DNA of 64,000 nt from an uncultured Desulfuromonadales bacterium (GCA_903868145.1 CAIPTY010000087.1:62001-126000), one strand, 5' to 3'; shown: positions 6,182 to 15,513, counted from the first letter of the stretch. Notes: generated from the letters alone by a model not told the origin. Made by a program: numbers and translations.

Positions 6182-6227
6182 TTTTGTATGGAGGCTTACC
6201 TGCCTTACAAAATTTCTGGGGGTTGAT

Positions 6228-7115
6228 ATGAACGTGCTGGTATGTGATCTCGGATTTTCTTCGGCCAAGTGGATTTACGGGGAGCGCAAGGGAAGGATTA
6301 TTTCTGCGTTCAGCTACAACGGCGACAATCTGCTGGTCGGAGAAGATTCCCTGATGTCGTCAGGCTCTTCCTATCTGAAAACGATGGAAGAGCTTGTTCG
6401 CTACTATCCGGTATTTGTGGAACAGTGCCTGAAACAGGCTGCCTGCGAGGAAGACATTCTACTTGCCGTCGGTTTGCCTTACTCCTACTGGCAGGAACAG
6501 CATAAGCCAGGCGGAGCTGTGCCGGCCTTGGCCAAGTCACTGACCGGGGGAACAATCAAGGATGTGGCAGTTTTCCCGCAGGGGCTGGGAGGCTTGAGAG
6601 ATTATCTTGATGGACTTCCTGAACGACCGACGGGAAATGTTCTCGGCATCGATATCGGCTTCAACACCATTATCTTCACCCTGTTCTCACCCCAAAAGAA
6701 GCAGATCATCCATGGCAAGACCCTCAACAAGCGTGGTGTCCACCAGATGGCGACCAGCTTCCTCCTTCCTCGCATCAAAGACCTTGCACCGTCAGGCACC
6801 TTCACGCCGGTAGAAATAGCTTTCCTGATTGAAAAGGGATATCTGCAATACGGCTTTGAGCGGCACGATGTCACCCGGGAGATCCAGGAAGCCGGCGTTG
6901 CCTATATTGAGCACATAATCCGTGATATTCAGGGTGAGCTGCAGGCGCATGTGGGCATGCATGCAGATTTTGATCGGGTCCTGCTGTTCGGTGGTGGTGC
7001 TGCCTTCCTGAAGAACGGTCTTCCGGCAAGAAATATCGAGGTTATTGTCCTGCCTGAACCGGAGTATGCCAACGCCAGAGGATTTCAGACGCTTGCCTTT
7101 GCCAAGGGGGTGTGA
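6228..7115 (+). CDS. parM: ParM/StbA-family actin-like partition ATPase
   Basis: The 295-residue protein has the actin-fold signatures: phosphate loop 1 DLGFSSAKW (7-15), phosphate loop 2 DIGFN (142-146) and the adenosine motif LLFGGGAAF (252-260). ParM proteins form filaments that push sister plasmids apart after ParR captures the centromere. The ribosome site is tgggggttgat. ParR starts two bases after the stop, and centromere-like repeats lie upstream. Its presence with a TrfA origin indicates that the element spends time as a replicating plasmid. Confidence 0.85.
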   Translation: MNVLVCDLGFSSAKWIYGERKGRIISAFSYNGDNLLVGEDSLMSSGSSYLKTMEELVRYYPVFVEQCLKQAACEEDILLAVGLPYSYWQEQHKPGGAVPALAKSLTGGTIKDVAVFPQGLGGLRDYLDGLPERPTGNVLGIDIGFNTIIFTLFSPQKKQIIHGKTLNKRGVHQMATSFLLPRIKDLAPSGTFTPVEIAFLIEKGYLQYGFERHDVTREIQEAGVAYIEHIIRDIQGELQAHVGMHADFDRVLLFGGGAAFLKNGLPARNIEVIVLPEPEYANARGFQTLAFAKGV

Positions 7116-7116
7116 T

Positions 7117-7425
7117 GTGCCCTTATACTCGCTCAAGCTTTCCACCTATGATCCGGAAATCATAGATGCATTCGAACGCCTGCGCAAAAGCAGAAAACAG
7201 GCGACATTCACCCATGAAGCGATCAAGCAATTTCTTTCAACAGAGCGGGGAAAGCAGGTGCTGGCCAATATGGATTGTAATGCGCCATGTCTACAATCCA
7301 CAAATGCAACATTCGCTATGAACACAACATGCAGTGAATCCACTGGTGAGCGAGTTGCGCTCAACTCATTGAAGTTAACGCCTCAAAGAGGTAGCAGCAG
7401 TATATTGGATAGCATCCTGGAGTGA
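7117..7425 (+). CDS. parR: ParR-like partition adaptor
   Basis: A GTG start at 7117, directly after the parM stop and with an aaggggg ribosome site inside parM, gives 102 residues. The N-terminal part (PLYSLKLSTYDPEIIDAFERLRKSRKQATFTHEAIKQFL) fits a short strand followed by helices, as in ribbon-helix-helix ParR/StbB proteins. The C-terminus is polar and probably flexible, ending in a short hydrophobic tail (SSSILDSILE) that could contact ParM filaments. The call depends strongly on position after parM. Confidence 0.65.
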   Translation: MPLYSLKLSTYDPEIIDAFERLRKSRKQATFTHEAIKQFLSTERGKQVLANMDCNAPCLQSTNATFAMNTTCSESTGERVALNSLKLTPQRGSSSILDSILE

Positions 7426-7597
7426 TTAAGAGAGATGAGTTGGGTGAAAGAAATCAGACTTGGTATGTTGCATCATTTTTCAGAATATCTCACAACGTTT
7501 CTGGGCTAGCCAATGTCAAACGGATGCAAAAACGGATGCACGGGAAATTTAGACAAGAAAAAAGGGTTTAACCAGTTGGCTAAACCCTTGAATTCTT
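7426..7597. other. Element end region between parR and tRNA-Gly
   Basis: No convincing gene is visible; short frames lack plausible products. The stretch holds a direct repeat of ACGGATGCA at about 7522 and 7533 and a terminator-like hairpin at 7562-7589. Its right edge meets the 3' end of tRNA-Gly. The tyrosine recombinase commonly found next to such a tRNA is absent here and may lie at the other, unseen end. Confidence 0.5.
7562..7589. terminator. Hairpin between partition genes and tRNA-Gly
   Basis: AAGGGTTTA (7562-7570) pairs with TAAACCCTT (7581-7589) around a ten-base loop. T-runs are weak on both sides. It would separate parMR from the convergent tRNA transcript. Confidence 0.6.
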
Positions 7598-7672
<75 letters not shown>

Positions 7673-7804
7673 ACAGTGATTCGACTTTCTAACAAATTCA
7701 GGGGCTGGTGTCAATAACTATTACGTGATATTACTAAGGTGGCGTTTACCGACAACCGCACACAATTTGTTGGACTGTGTCAAAAGTTCCACGAATGAGG
7801 AGTA

Positions 7805-8314
7805 ATGCCTGTGTACAAGCCAACATCTGAAGAACTGATTGAACAGTTAGACTTGGTCAAACACCCTGAAGGCGGTTGGTACCGGGAAACGTACCGCTCA
7901 GAAGATGTCATTCAGGGAGCAACTCTTCCTGCCAGGTTTACCGGTGACCGGTCAGTCTGTACGGCCATTTATTTTCTTCTTCAGTCTGGTGAAATTTCAG
8001 CTTTGCATCGCATCCGGTCAGACGAGATCTGGCATTTTTACGCAGGTGAAAAAATGACCATACATGTCATCACGCCTCATGCTGAGTACTACCCGTTTAA
8101 GTTGGGCGCAAATACTCTAGCCGGAGAAACCTTTCAATGCGTTGTGCCATCAGGGTGCTGGTTCGGCGCAGAGGTGTCCGGAGTTGGCTACACTCTGGTG
8201 GGATGCACGGTAGCACCCGGTTTCGATTTTGCTGACTTCGAGATGGCCGGCAGAGAAGCCATGCTGAGGCAGTTCCCCTGCCACTCTGAGCTTATTCGGC
8301 GGTTGACCCGTTAA
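7805..8314 (+). CDS. Cupin-fold protein of the DUF985 family
   Basis: The 169-residue protein starts with LIEQLDLVKHPEGGWYRETYRS and continues with RSVCTAIYFLL, ISALHRIRSDEIWHFYAGE and a C-terminal VAPGFDFADFEMA, the signature of DUF985 cupins. The family folds as a small beta barrel and is thought to bind sugar-like or nucleotide-sugar ligands; no reaction can be assigned. A ribosome site (atgaggagta) precedes the ATG. It stands alone between tRNA-Gly and the ParA-type gene and appears to be chromosomal. Confidence 0.85.
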   Translation: MPVYKPTSEELIEQLDLVKHPEGGWYRETYRSEDVIQGATLPARFTGDRSVCTAIYFLLQSGEISALHRIRSDEIWHFYAGEKMTIHVITPHAEYYPFKLGANTLAGETFQCVVPSGCWFGAEVSGVGYTLVGCTVAPGFDFADFEMAGREAMLRQFPCHSELIRRLTR

Positions 8315-8317
8315 AAT

Positions 8318-8372
8318 CTGATTTCCCCTTTGCAATAGCTTCAGTGCGGGAGCCAGTGCACCGGGAAATCAG
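8318..8372. repeat. 10-bp inverted repeat between cupin and ParA-type genes
   Basis: CTGATTTCCC (8318-8327) is matched perfectly by GGGAAATCAG (8363-8372) across 35 bases. It lies a few bases after the cupin stop and upstream of the ParA-type gene. It may be a loose terminator or an operator. Confidence 0.45.
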
Positions 8373-8394
8373 CGACATAAGAACTGGAGTTTTA

Positions 8395-8502
8395 ATGCAG
8401 AGTACTCACAGGAAACCGGTTGACCATCGGCGTCTAATTGACTACTATCGCTCCCCGGTAAGTTCACGACACCCCACCAACTCTAAAGGCAGCGGAACAT
8501 AG
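8395..8502 (+). CDS. Possible 35-residue leader peptide before the ParA-type gene
   Basis: A frame of 35 codons (MQSTHRKPVDHRRLIDYYRS and on) starts at an ATG preceded by ctggagtttta and ends five bases before the ParA-type start. The product is basic and polar, without membrane segment. Its tight spacing is the main support; it could equally be a chance frame. Confidence 0.3.
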   Translation: MQSTHRKPVDHRRLIDYYRSPVSSRHPTNSKGSGT

Positions 8503-8507
8503 GATTT

Positions 8508-9941
8508 ATGCAAAACTATCCCTACATAATAACCATATCTTCGGAAAAGGGGGGCGTTGGCAAAACCACCCTGGCCACAAATCTTGCTATTTATCTGAAA
8601 GCAATGCGCGAAGACCTCCCGGTTACGGTATTCTCTTTCGACAACCACTTCACCATTGATCGGATGTTTGAGTTGAAAGATCTGAATGAATCCGGAGATG
8701 TCCACGATATGCTGATGGGCGCAACGGCGTCCGAGGTCGTTCATACCGGGCAATACGGTGTCGGCTATATACCCTCTTCAAATGAACTTGCCGACATCCA
8801 CGAGCGCTTCAAAGGTCCCATGACCCTGACACGCATGCTGGCGGAATCGGGATTGTCCGGAATCGTCATTATCGACACTCGCCCGGATCTGAACATCCTT
8901 ACCCAGAATGCACTTTACGCTGCAGATCGGGTATTAATACCGGTCAAGGACATGCCCAGTCTGGAGAATTGTCGCAATATCTTCGCACTCTTTGACAAAC
9001 GGGGAATCGATAAAAAATCCCTTGCGCTCCTCCCCTGCCTGATTGATGAACGTATAAAATTTGATGGCGTATTCAGGGATCAGAAGACCCTGCTGCGGGC
9101 CTTTGCAGCCAACCGCGGTTATCGATGTCTGGATACGTTCATCTCCAAGAGTCCGAAGGTAGAGAGCCTCAATACCAATCCCGACGGCAGGATTTATCCG
9201 ATCCTGACCCATGCCCGCGGTACGGATGTCCATGGTCAGTTTACGGAACTGACTCGCGATATCCTGCGCATATTTGATGCAACCTCTGAATCACGCGCCT
9301 GTTTGTACTACAGCTGGCTTCTGGAAAAAGAGGGAAAGAAAAAGGAATCCTATCTTGTACGTCTGGAGGGTCTGGCCGAACGATGCCCGATCTGTGGAAC
9401 ATCACTGACAGAACAGCCGGAGGGGCGGGGTTTCTACTATGAGACCTCCGACCTGGCGGCTCGCGGATTCCTGCATGCCACATGCCTTACCGACATGCTC
9501 TGCGAAACACTGTACGGCATTACGCAAGACTCTCAGGCTTTTAGTGCTGCACGCCTGGTCATCGCCGAAAAAGCTCGCACATCGGTGACGGTATTCACAT
9601 CAAGAGCACTCAACAATGAAACCCTGCTCGATTATCGTCAGTTCAACACGACTGGACAACAGCTCTTCCAGAAGGATGTCGGTCTGGCCGGATTTTCAGA
9701 AGGCGTTTTAGACGTAAATCACGGCAGGTTGTTTCTGTTGTTGAATGAGGCGTTAGCGGGGTATGAGGGCCGGTTGCGATCCGGAGTCTGGCTGGCGGTT
9801 CACCCGGTTGATCCCTCCGATCCTGAGGCGGTGCTTCAGGAGGAGAGTTATCGCGCCATCCTGAAACTCAAACAGGAGATCGGGACAGCCCTGGCGTTTT
9901 CCACTGCTAGCGCACCAGTTGTGACGCAGGCACAAGCGTGA
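8508..9941 (+). CDS. ParA/MinD-type ATPase with a zinc-binding C-terminal domain
   Basis: The protein has 477 residues. Residues 7-25 hold the deviant Walker A motif (SSEKGGVGKTT); Walker B-like IVIIDTRPD lies near 118-127, so the first 260 residues are a ParA/MinD ATPase. The remaining part is unusual: CPIC at 293-296 and HATC at 323-326 form a likely Cys-Cys-His-Cys zinc site, followed by a mixed domain of about 140 residues. Solitary ParA-type ATPases position cargo such as plasmids, chemosensory arrays or carboxysomes; no partner gene is adjacent. Its 3' end overlaps the convergent deacetylase gene by 35 bases. Confidence 0.75.
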   Translation: MQNYPYIITISSEKGGVGKTTLATNLAIYLKAMREDLPVTVFSFDNHFTIDRMFELKDLNESGDVHDMLMGATASEVVHTGQYGVGYIPSSNELADIHERFKGPMTLTRMLAESGLSGIVIIDTRPDLNILTQNALYAADRVLIPVKDMPSLENCRNIFALFDKRGIDKKSLALLPCLIDERIKFDGVFRDQKTLLRAFAANRGYRCLDTFISKSPKVESLNTNPDGRIYPILTHARGTDVHGQFTELTRDILRIFDATSESRACLYYSWLLEKEGKKKESYLVRLEGLAERCPICGTSLTEQPEGRGFYYETSDLAARGFLHATCLTDMLCETLYGITQDSQAFSAARLVIAEKARTSVTVFTSRALNNETLLDYRQFNTTGQQLFQKDVGLAGFSEGVLDVNHGRLFLLLNEALAGYEGRLRSGVWLAVHPVDPSDPEAVLQEESYRAILKLKQEIGTALAFSTASAPVVTQAQA

Positions 9942-10875
9942 TCCCCTGTTTCTGAAGATCGGGAAGTACGACAGCCAACGTCTGAATCGTTGCGGGATGG
10001 GGGTGACAGATGGCGATTGCCCGCCCTGTTTTGCTGGCAAGTTTGACCGCCTGTCTGATCTGCCCCCTGATATAGGCGTCGTTCTGCTCATTATCGAGAA
10101 ATACGTTTCTGCGTGACGATTTGACCCCGATTTCCTGCGCCAGCCTGACCCCCACCGTCTTGGGCGAGGTCACGCTGTCAATGAAAAACAGCCCACGCCC
10201 TTTCAAAACATCAATCACAACACGCATCTTGTCTTCATGTTCGGTAAATTCCGACCCCATATGGTTGTTAACTCCCAAGGCGTTCGGCAGGGATTTAGTA
10301 AAATCATCAAGCCGCGCACGTATATCTGCGTCGCTCATGGACACCAGCAGACCATTTTGCTCCAGACGACGTTCCGGCCATCCCTGCGACTGCATCGGAA
10401 TGTGGATCATAATCTCAATCCCGTTTGAAGCGGCGAAAGAGGAAACCTCACGATAACTCCGCAACCCCGGAATAATCGAGAAGGTGAGCGGCACACCGAT
10501 AGCGGCAAGTGAACGGGCCTCCTGAAGTGTGGTGCCCATATCGTCGATAATGATGGCCAGTTTAGCGGTGCCGGCGACAGACCTGATCTCTCCATGTTTC
10601 TCGACAGGCACAATCCGGCGGGGAGAAGGGTACAGATGAGCGGAGGAACTGGGGTGCTGGGGAGCTGGTTTGGCAGGAACTGAGGCCTGCGGCCCCGTGC
10701 GGGGGACGGGATGTGGCTGTTTGAGTTCGGCCGGTTGAATTGACGGGGGGGTGGGGCCGCTCCTGAATATGAGATAGCCCCCAACAGCAAAAGCAATAAC
10801 CGTCAGGACAGCCAGGGTGGCGTATCGAACGCCACCCCGGTGGCCTTTGGCCCGGTTAGGTCGGGGGGTTTTCAC
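9907..10875 (-). CDS. Divergent polysaccharide deacetylase family protein (YibQ-like)
   Basis: This 322-residue protein has an N-terminal membrane anchor (about 20-38), a proline-rich linker (45-90) and a divergent polysaccharide deacetylase domain. The domain shows LAIIIDDMG, GVPLTFSIIPG, IHIPMQSQGW, NNHMGSEFTE and ICHPHP motifs. Family members are periplasmic, anchored and possibly act on cell-wall glycans. It is the last gene of the ftsE-ftsX-envC-ctpA unit, an order that recurs in related bacteria and ties it to septal wall remodelling. The substrate is not known. Confidence 0.85.
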   Translation of the reverse strand: MKTPRPNRAKGHRGGVRYATLAVLTVIAFAVGGYLIFRSGPTPPSIQPAELKQPHPVPRTGPQASVPAKPAPQHPSSSAHLYPSPRRIVPVEKHGEIRSVAGTAKLAIIIDDMGTTLQEARSLAAIGVPLTFSIIPGLRSYREVSSFAASNGIEIMIHIPMQSQGWPERRLEQNGLLVSMSDADIRARLDDFTKSLPNALGVNNHMGSEFTEHEDKMRVVIDVLKGRGLFFIDSVTSPKTVGVRLAQEIGVKSSRRNVFLDNEQNDAYIRGQIRQAVKLASKTGRAIAICHPHPATIQTLAVVLPDLQKQGITLVPASQLVR

Positions 10876-10894
10876 TGTTTTCCATCCTCACAGT

Positions 10895-12274
10895 TTACTT
10901 ATCGCTTATCTTCTTCAGAATCTCCCAGCCTTTGAGAAGGTCAAGAGCACGCATTACCTGATAGTCACTCTTGAGCGCATCTTCCGGCTTTACAGGCGCT
11001 GATTTATCTGTTTTCACATCCTTTTTATCTTCCTGCTTCTGATCTTTTTTTCCGCCCTTGTCAGCATCCTTGTCCTCGCCCTCAAAATGGTGCTCCAGAT
11101 CCTTCTCCCGAATATGCATGGTTTCTTTCTTGTCGGATGAAACTTTGGGAAGTTCCAGGCGCTCTACAACAATGTCTGGCGTAATACCCTTGGCCTGGAT
11201 CGAACGGCCCTTGGGTGTGTAGTACCGCGCCGTGGTGAGACGAAGACCTGACTGGTCCGACAGGGGAATGATGGTCTGTACCGAACCCTTGCCAAAACTC
11301 TGGGTTCCCATAACGATGGCACGCTTGTGGTCCTGCAAGGCTCCGGCAACAATTTCCGAGGCGCTGGCACTTCCGCTATTGATCAGTACCACGATCGGAT
11401 ATTTTGGCTCTTTAGTTCCCTTCCGGGATGTGAACTGCATCTTGGAGTCCTTCTCCCGCCCTTCGGTATAGACAATCATCTGGCCATCATCGATGAAATG
11501 CTCAGCAACTTTTACAGCCTGATCCAGCAGGCCACCCGGATCATTGCGCACATCAAGTATTAGCCCCTTGAGATCACCCTTGTTCTCCTCTTTAAGGTTC
11601 TTGAGATATTTGGCAAGGTCGTCGTCGGTTTTCTCCTGGAACTGGGCGATCCGGATATAGCCATAGCCGTCATCCAGCAGCTTTGAGCGAACACTTCTCA
11701 CCTGAATGGTATCGCGCATCAACGCAAATTCCTGCGGCTTATCGAAGCCCTCACGCATGATGGTCAGAATAACCCTGGTTCCCTTCTGCCCGCGCATCCG
11801 TTTGACGGCATCGTTTATGTTGAGGTCTTTGGTGAAGCGGTCATCGATCTTGAGAATCTGGTCACCGGACTTGATGCCGGCCTTGAAAGCCGGAGTGTCC
11901 TCTATGGGAGATATGACCGTCAGGATGCCGTCCTTGATGCTGATTTCGATTCCCAGACCACCGAAGGCACCCTTTGTATCAATTTTCATCTCTTTGTAAG
12001 TATCAGGCGGCATGAATGAACTGTGAGGATCCAGTGAGGAGAGCATGCCGTTGATGGCGCCGTAGATCAGCTTTTTGGTATCCACCTCTTCGACATAGCT
12101 CTTCTTGACGATGGCCATGACATCGGTAAAGAGCTCAATCGACTCGTACTCGCTTCCCTTGCCTTCCGCATCGCAGCGCCGCTGTGAGCTGATGCCGATA
12201 CAAATAACCAGGGCCGCGACCACAATCGAAAACCCCATAAGAACCTTTTTTTTGCTTCTGGCCGGTGTTGCCAT
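10895..12274 (-). CDS. ctpA: C-terminal processing peptidase, S41 family
   Basis: The 459-residue protein has a signal anchor (about 10-29), a PDZ domain (about 95-175) and an S41 serine protease core. The catalytic serine lies in GSASASEI (301-308) and the lysine in FGKGSVQ (about 327-333). A lysine/aspartate-rich low-complexity stretch (about 385-435) precedes the last 25 residues. CtpA enzymes trim C-termini of periplasmic substrates, often peptidoglycan hydrolases; the adjacent EnvC-like activator is a plausible client. ATG follows cggaggtagatgag. Confidence 0.93.
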   Translation of the reverse strand: MATPARSKKKVLMGFSIVVAALVICIGISSQRRCDAEGKGSEYESIELFTDVMAIVKKSYVEEVDTKKLIYGAINGMLSSLDPHSSFMPPDTYKEMKIDTKGAFGGLGIEISIKDGILTVISPIEDTPAFKAGIKSGDQILKIDDRFTKDLNINDAVKRMRGQKGTRVILTIMREGFDKPQEFALMRDTIQVRSVRSKLLDDGYGYIRIAQFQEKTDDDLAKYLKNLKEENKGDLKGLILDVRNDPGGLLDQAVKVAEHFIDDGQMIVYTEGREKDSKMQFTSRKGTKEPKYPIVVLINSGSASASEIVAGALQDHKRAIVMGTQSFGKGSVQTIIPLSDQSGLRLTTARYYTPKGRSIQAKGITPDIVVERLELPKVSSDKKETMHIREKDLEHHFEGEDKDADKGGKKDQKQEDKKDVKTDKSAPVKPEDALKSDYQVMRALDLLKGWEILKKISDK

Positions 12275-12329
12275 CTCATCTACCTCCGTTTGATGCTGTT
12301 TCTGTAGTGTAAACAGTTAATTTATGGAC

Positions 12330-13511
12330 TTATCGGACCCAGGCAGCCGGATCAACCGGCTTGCCCTGATGCCTGATCTCAAAATAGAGCATGGCTCCCT
12401 TACTGGAGTCAGAATCCCCAACCGTGGCCACAGCCTCGTGGCGGGCAACCTCTGCCCCAACCTTCTTTATGAGTTTTGCGGCGTGGGCATAGAGGCTGTA
12501 ATAGCCGCCGCCATGATCAACGATGATCATGTTGCCAAAACCTTTGAAATAATCAGCAAAGATCACGCTGCCCTCGTAAATCGACCTGATCTCGCTCCCG
12601 GCAGCGGCGGAAATCGACACCCCCTTGCTGAAGGTGAATGAATTGAACTCAGGGTGTTTGTGCTTGCCGTAGGTTTCAATAATCTCGCCCCGAACAGGAA
12701 GAGACATCCGCCCTTTTTGAGATGCAAAACCGCGATCCGGCACCGGAGGCAGCTCTGCCAGCGGCTTGGGTTTGCCGCCAGATTTTTCATGGCGCGGCAA
12801 GAGCTTTCTGCGACTCTGGGCTTCAAGACGATCCATCATCGACTGCAGACGGGTTGCATTGGCCTGGAGTTCCTTGAGAGATTTCTCGTACGACGTACGA
12901 TCCTGGCGGACTTTGACCAGATATGCCGACTTCCTGTTTTTTTCCTGTTCGATTTCTTTTTTCTTGACCGCGATACCGTTCTTGATGCGCTCTTTTTTTG
13001 CAGCATCACGCTCAAGTTCTATCTTGAGCTTGCGGAGCTCTTCAATCTTCTGATTGTACTCGGCAAATATTTTTTTGTCGTTGTTCAGAATTGAGCTCAT
13101 GTAACGGATGTTTTCCGCCATCTGGGGAAAGGACTCTGCTGAGAAAAACATCCTTAACGCGCCCAGCTCTCCAGCTTTGTACAGGGAGGAGAGACGCCGC
13201 TCAATCTCATGCTTCTTTCGATTCGCCTCGTCCGTAACCCGTATTATCTCGCGTTCGGTGCGTCCGAGACTTGATTCTACTCCCTTCAGATCACGGTCAA
13301 GGCGGCCGAGATCTGTCTCTTTTTCGTGCAGGGAACGGTTTATCTCCAGCAGTTCGGTGGAAACAACCGCTTCTACCTTACGGGTATTGGAGATGAGCTG
13401 CCTCTTGGCTTTAATCTCCTGCCTGACCCCCTTAAGTTCGTCTTTCGGGTTTACAGCAAATGCCGGAGCAGCTAAAACAAGGATCAACAGTATGCACAGA
13501 AGCTGCATCAT
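12330..13511 (-). CDS. envC: EnvC-like murein hydrolase activator (M23 fold)
   Basis: The 393-residue protein has a signal peptide (1-19), a long coiled coil (about 20-240) and a C-terminal LytM/M23 domain (from about 275). In the LytM domain the expected His and Asp ligands of the first zinc motif are missing (FSKGVSISAAAGSEI), so it is probably catalytically dead and acts by activating amidases, as E. coli EnvC does. FtsEX recruits EnvC through the coiled coil. The gene begins three bases after the ftsX stop, so expression is coupled. Confidence 0.9.
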   Translation of the reverse strand: MMQLLCILLILVLAAPAFAVNPKDELKGVRQEIKAKRQLISNTRKVEAVVSTELLEINRSLHEKETDLGRLDRDLKGVESSLGRTEREIIRVTDEANRKKHEIERRLSSLYKAGELGALRMFFSAESFPQMAENIRYMSSILNNDKKIFAEYNQKIEELRKLKIELERDAAKKERIKNGIAVKKKEIEQEKNRKSAYLVKVRQDRTSYEKSLKELQANATRLQSMMDRLEAQSRRKLLPRHEKSGGKPKPLAELPPVPDRGFASQKGRMSLPVRGEIIETYGKHKHPEFNSFTFSKGVSISAAAGSEIRSIYEGSVIFADYFKGFGNMIIVDHGGGYYSLYAHAAKLIKKVGAEVARHEAVATVGDSDSSKGAMLYFEIRHQGKPVDPAAWVR

Positions 13512-13513
13512 GC

Positions 13514-14482
13514 TCAGACGCTGATAAATCTTTTCAGGGAACTGAGACTGCCGATGAATCCGAGTGCGATGCCTGACAGGATGATGCCTCCGACGTATTC
13601 TGGAGGAAGAAACGCCAGACCCGCGGTTGTGGGATTGAAGGTCAGAAAGCTCCCGGCGTTGTGCAGAAAGCCTTCGTAGAGCGCAAGCAGAAGCAGCATG
13701 GCGATCAGGGCTCCACCGGCCCCCTGAATGATTCCCTCGATCAGAAACGGCGCCTTGATGAAAAAGCGGGTAGCGCCAACTAGTGACATCACCTCCAGCT
13801 CATCGCGACGGGCATAGATGGTCAGTTTGATGGTATTTGATACGATGAAGAGAACCGCCACCACCAGAAACCCGCCCAGCAGAGCGCCTACAAGGCGCAT
13901 GAAGTTCAGCATGGTATTGAAACGACGAACCCACTCTTCACCGTATTGCACCTCTTTGATGCCAGGAACGCGCTTGAGCGCGGCAACATAATTTTCGACG
14001 CCCTGGGTGTCACGATTATCGCGCTTCAGCGCAATTTCAAAGGAAGTCGGCAGGATCTCGGGGCGTACGCCGTCCAGCAGGGTCTCCTGACCGCGCAGCC
14101 TCCCTTTGAAACGTTTGAGCGCTTCGTCGCGCGAAACATAACCGACGCGCGATGTTCCGGGGATCGAGCTGATGTTCTTGTTGAATGTCGCCTGTTCCTG
14201 AGCGGAAAGTTCCCGATCGAAGTAAACGGTCACCTGTACCCGCTCGCTCCATTTCTCCGATGCATTCTCCAGATTGACAAACACCAGGAGAAACAGCGAC
14301 ACGATCAGCAGCGCCAATGTGATGGTTCCGATGGTAACGGCATTGACAAAGACATTCTGGCGGATATTGACAAAGGCTCGATAGAAAAAATAACCGAATC
14401 TCCCGCCAAACCCCTCACCGGACAGTGTCGGTCGTTTAGCCGGCCGATTCGCCGGTATGTTCTTCTTTTTCCATCTGTTCAA
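13514..14482 (-). CDS. ftsX: Cell division protein FtsX
   Basis: The 322-residue membrane protein has four transmembrane segments (about 45-70, 195-220, 245-270, 290-315) and a periplasmic loop between the first two (about 75-190). The loop starts with a typical VTVYFDREL stretch. FtsX forms an ABC-transporter-like complex with FtsE that transmits ATP hydrolysis to EnvC for septal wall cleavage. Its ATG at 14482 lies within the end of ftsE, a 47-base overlap; no better start occurs before the first membrane segment. Confidence 0.93.
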   Translation of the reverse strand: MNRWKKKNIPANRPAKRPTLSGEGFGGRFGYFFYRAFVNIRQNVFVNAVTIGTITLALLIVSLFLLVFVNLENASEKWSERVQVTVYFDRELSAQEQATFNKNISSIPGTSRVGYVSRDEALKRFKGRLRGQETLLDGVRPEILPTSFEIALKRDNRDTQGVENYVAALKRVPGIKEVQYGEEWVRRFNTMLNFMRLVGALLGGFLVVAVLFIVSNTIKLTIYARRDELEVMSLVGATRFFIKAPFLIEGIIQGAGGALIAMLLLLALYEGFLHNAGSFLTFNPTTAGLAFLPPEYVGGIILSGIALGFIGSLSSLKRFISV

Positions 14483-15128
14483 CGATCTCTCCCTTGCAGA
14501 GGATTACCAGACGTTTATGGGCATGATCTATCAGGCGACGATCGTGGGTGGCCACCACCACGGTCGTGCCCCGTACATTTGCCTCTTTGAAGATATTCAG
14601 GATCTGATTCTTGTTTGCATCGTCCAGGTTTCCGGTCGGCTCATCCGCCAGCAGAATCCTGGGGTCATTCACCAGTGCCCGGGCAAGCGCCACACGCTGC
14701 TGTTCGCCACCCGAAAGGCGCTGCGGTGTCAAACCTATTTTGGATTCCATGCCCATCTGCTTGAGTGTGTGCAAAACCTTTTTTCCGATATCGGCACGTC
14801 CCCATCCCAGAACTTCCAGCGTTATCGCCACGTTTTCAAACACCGTGCGCGTGCTCAACAGCTTGAAATCCTGAAATACCACCCCAATCGAGCGGCGCAG
14901 GTACGGGATCTGCGAAGCGGGCAGATGCGAGACATTTTTACCATCGATCATTACCTGTCCACGGGTCGGGCTCAACGCACCGTAGAGCAGGCGAAGGAGC
15001 GTTGTCTTTCCGGCGCCGGACGGACCGGTCAGAAAAACGAATTCGCCCTTCTCAATCTTCAGATTGATTGCATTAAGAGCCGTGGCATCCTTCTGATATG
15101 CCAGCGATACGTTGTGAAGCTGGATCAT
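14436..15128 (-). CDS. ftsE: Cell division ATPase FtsE
   Basis: The protein has 230 residues and carries all ABC ATPase motifs: Walker A GPSGAGKTT (about 35-43), signature LSGGEQQR (about 139-146), Walker B ILLADEPTG and the H-loop ATHD. The first residues (MIQLHNVSLAYQKDATAL) are typical for FtsE. It powers FtsX and through it the wall hydrolase activator EnvC. It is the first gene of a five-gene minus-strand operon. The C-terminus has a short Glu/Lys extension. Confidence 0.95.
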   Translation of the reverse strand: MIQLHNVSLAYQKDATALNAINLKIEKGEFVFLTGPSGAGKTTLLRLLYGALSPTRGQVMIDGKNVSHLPASQIPYLRRSIGVVFQDFKLLSTRTVFENVAITLEVLGWGRADIGKKVLHTLKQMGMESKIGLTPQRLSGGEQQRVALARALVNDPRILLADEPTGNLDDANKNQILNIFKEANVRGTTVVVATHDRRLIDHAHKRLVILCKGEIVEQMEKEEHTGESAG

Positions 15129-15324
15129 GCGCTACCACTCATTCATGAGGTGTGTCGGCCACTGTATTCATCCTGTCTGGCACACCAGGATTGCCGGAGT
15201 AACGTGACATAACGTGTACCAATATCATATCAATCCTGAAAACAAAACACAAAAACCACCGGCAAATCGCCTGTGGCTCAAGATATTCAGCAAGAGGATA
15301 AACATCGTATCCGCATCGACTGCG

Positions 15325-15510
15325 CTACGCGTGTATCATTCCCGCAATCCAGACACCATATGAAACGATCAGAACCGCTCCCCACATGCGCGCCGGTCGT
15401 GCCGCAAACACTCCACGCGCTGGAAACGCGGTGAAAATAAAAACTACCGTGGATGTGATCCAGACTGCAAGCCCTGCAAGAGTGACTATTGACCATACGG
15501 TGTCAGACAT
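15325..15510 (-). CDS. Small two-helix membrane protein
   Basis: The 61-residue product is almost entirely two transmembrane helices (about 4-28 and 42-60), separated by a short basic loop (PARGVFAARPARM). Its ribosome site (aggaaaagg) is good and its start lies four bases after the glycosyltransferase stop, so the two are co-transcribed. No family is recognised. Position suggests a partner of the lipid-linked glycosyltransferase, which is an inference. A frame on the same strand at 15287-15496 is its shadow. Confidence 0.65.
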   Translation of the reverse strand: MSDTVWSIVTLAGLAVWITSTVVFIFTAFPARGVFAARPARMWGAVLIVSYGVWIAGMIHA

Positions 15511-15513
15511 GGG

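Noticed and set aside
7426-7597. Remnant of an integrase gene next to tRNA-Gly
   Set aside because: Frames in this stretch give no tyrosine recombinase motifs; they are too short and have no ribosome site.
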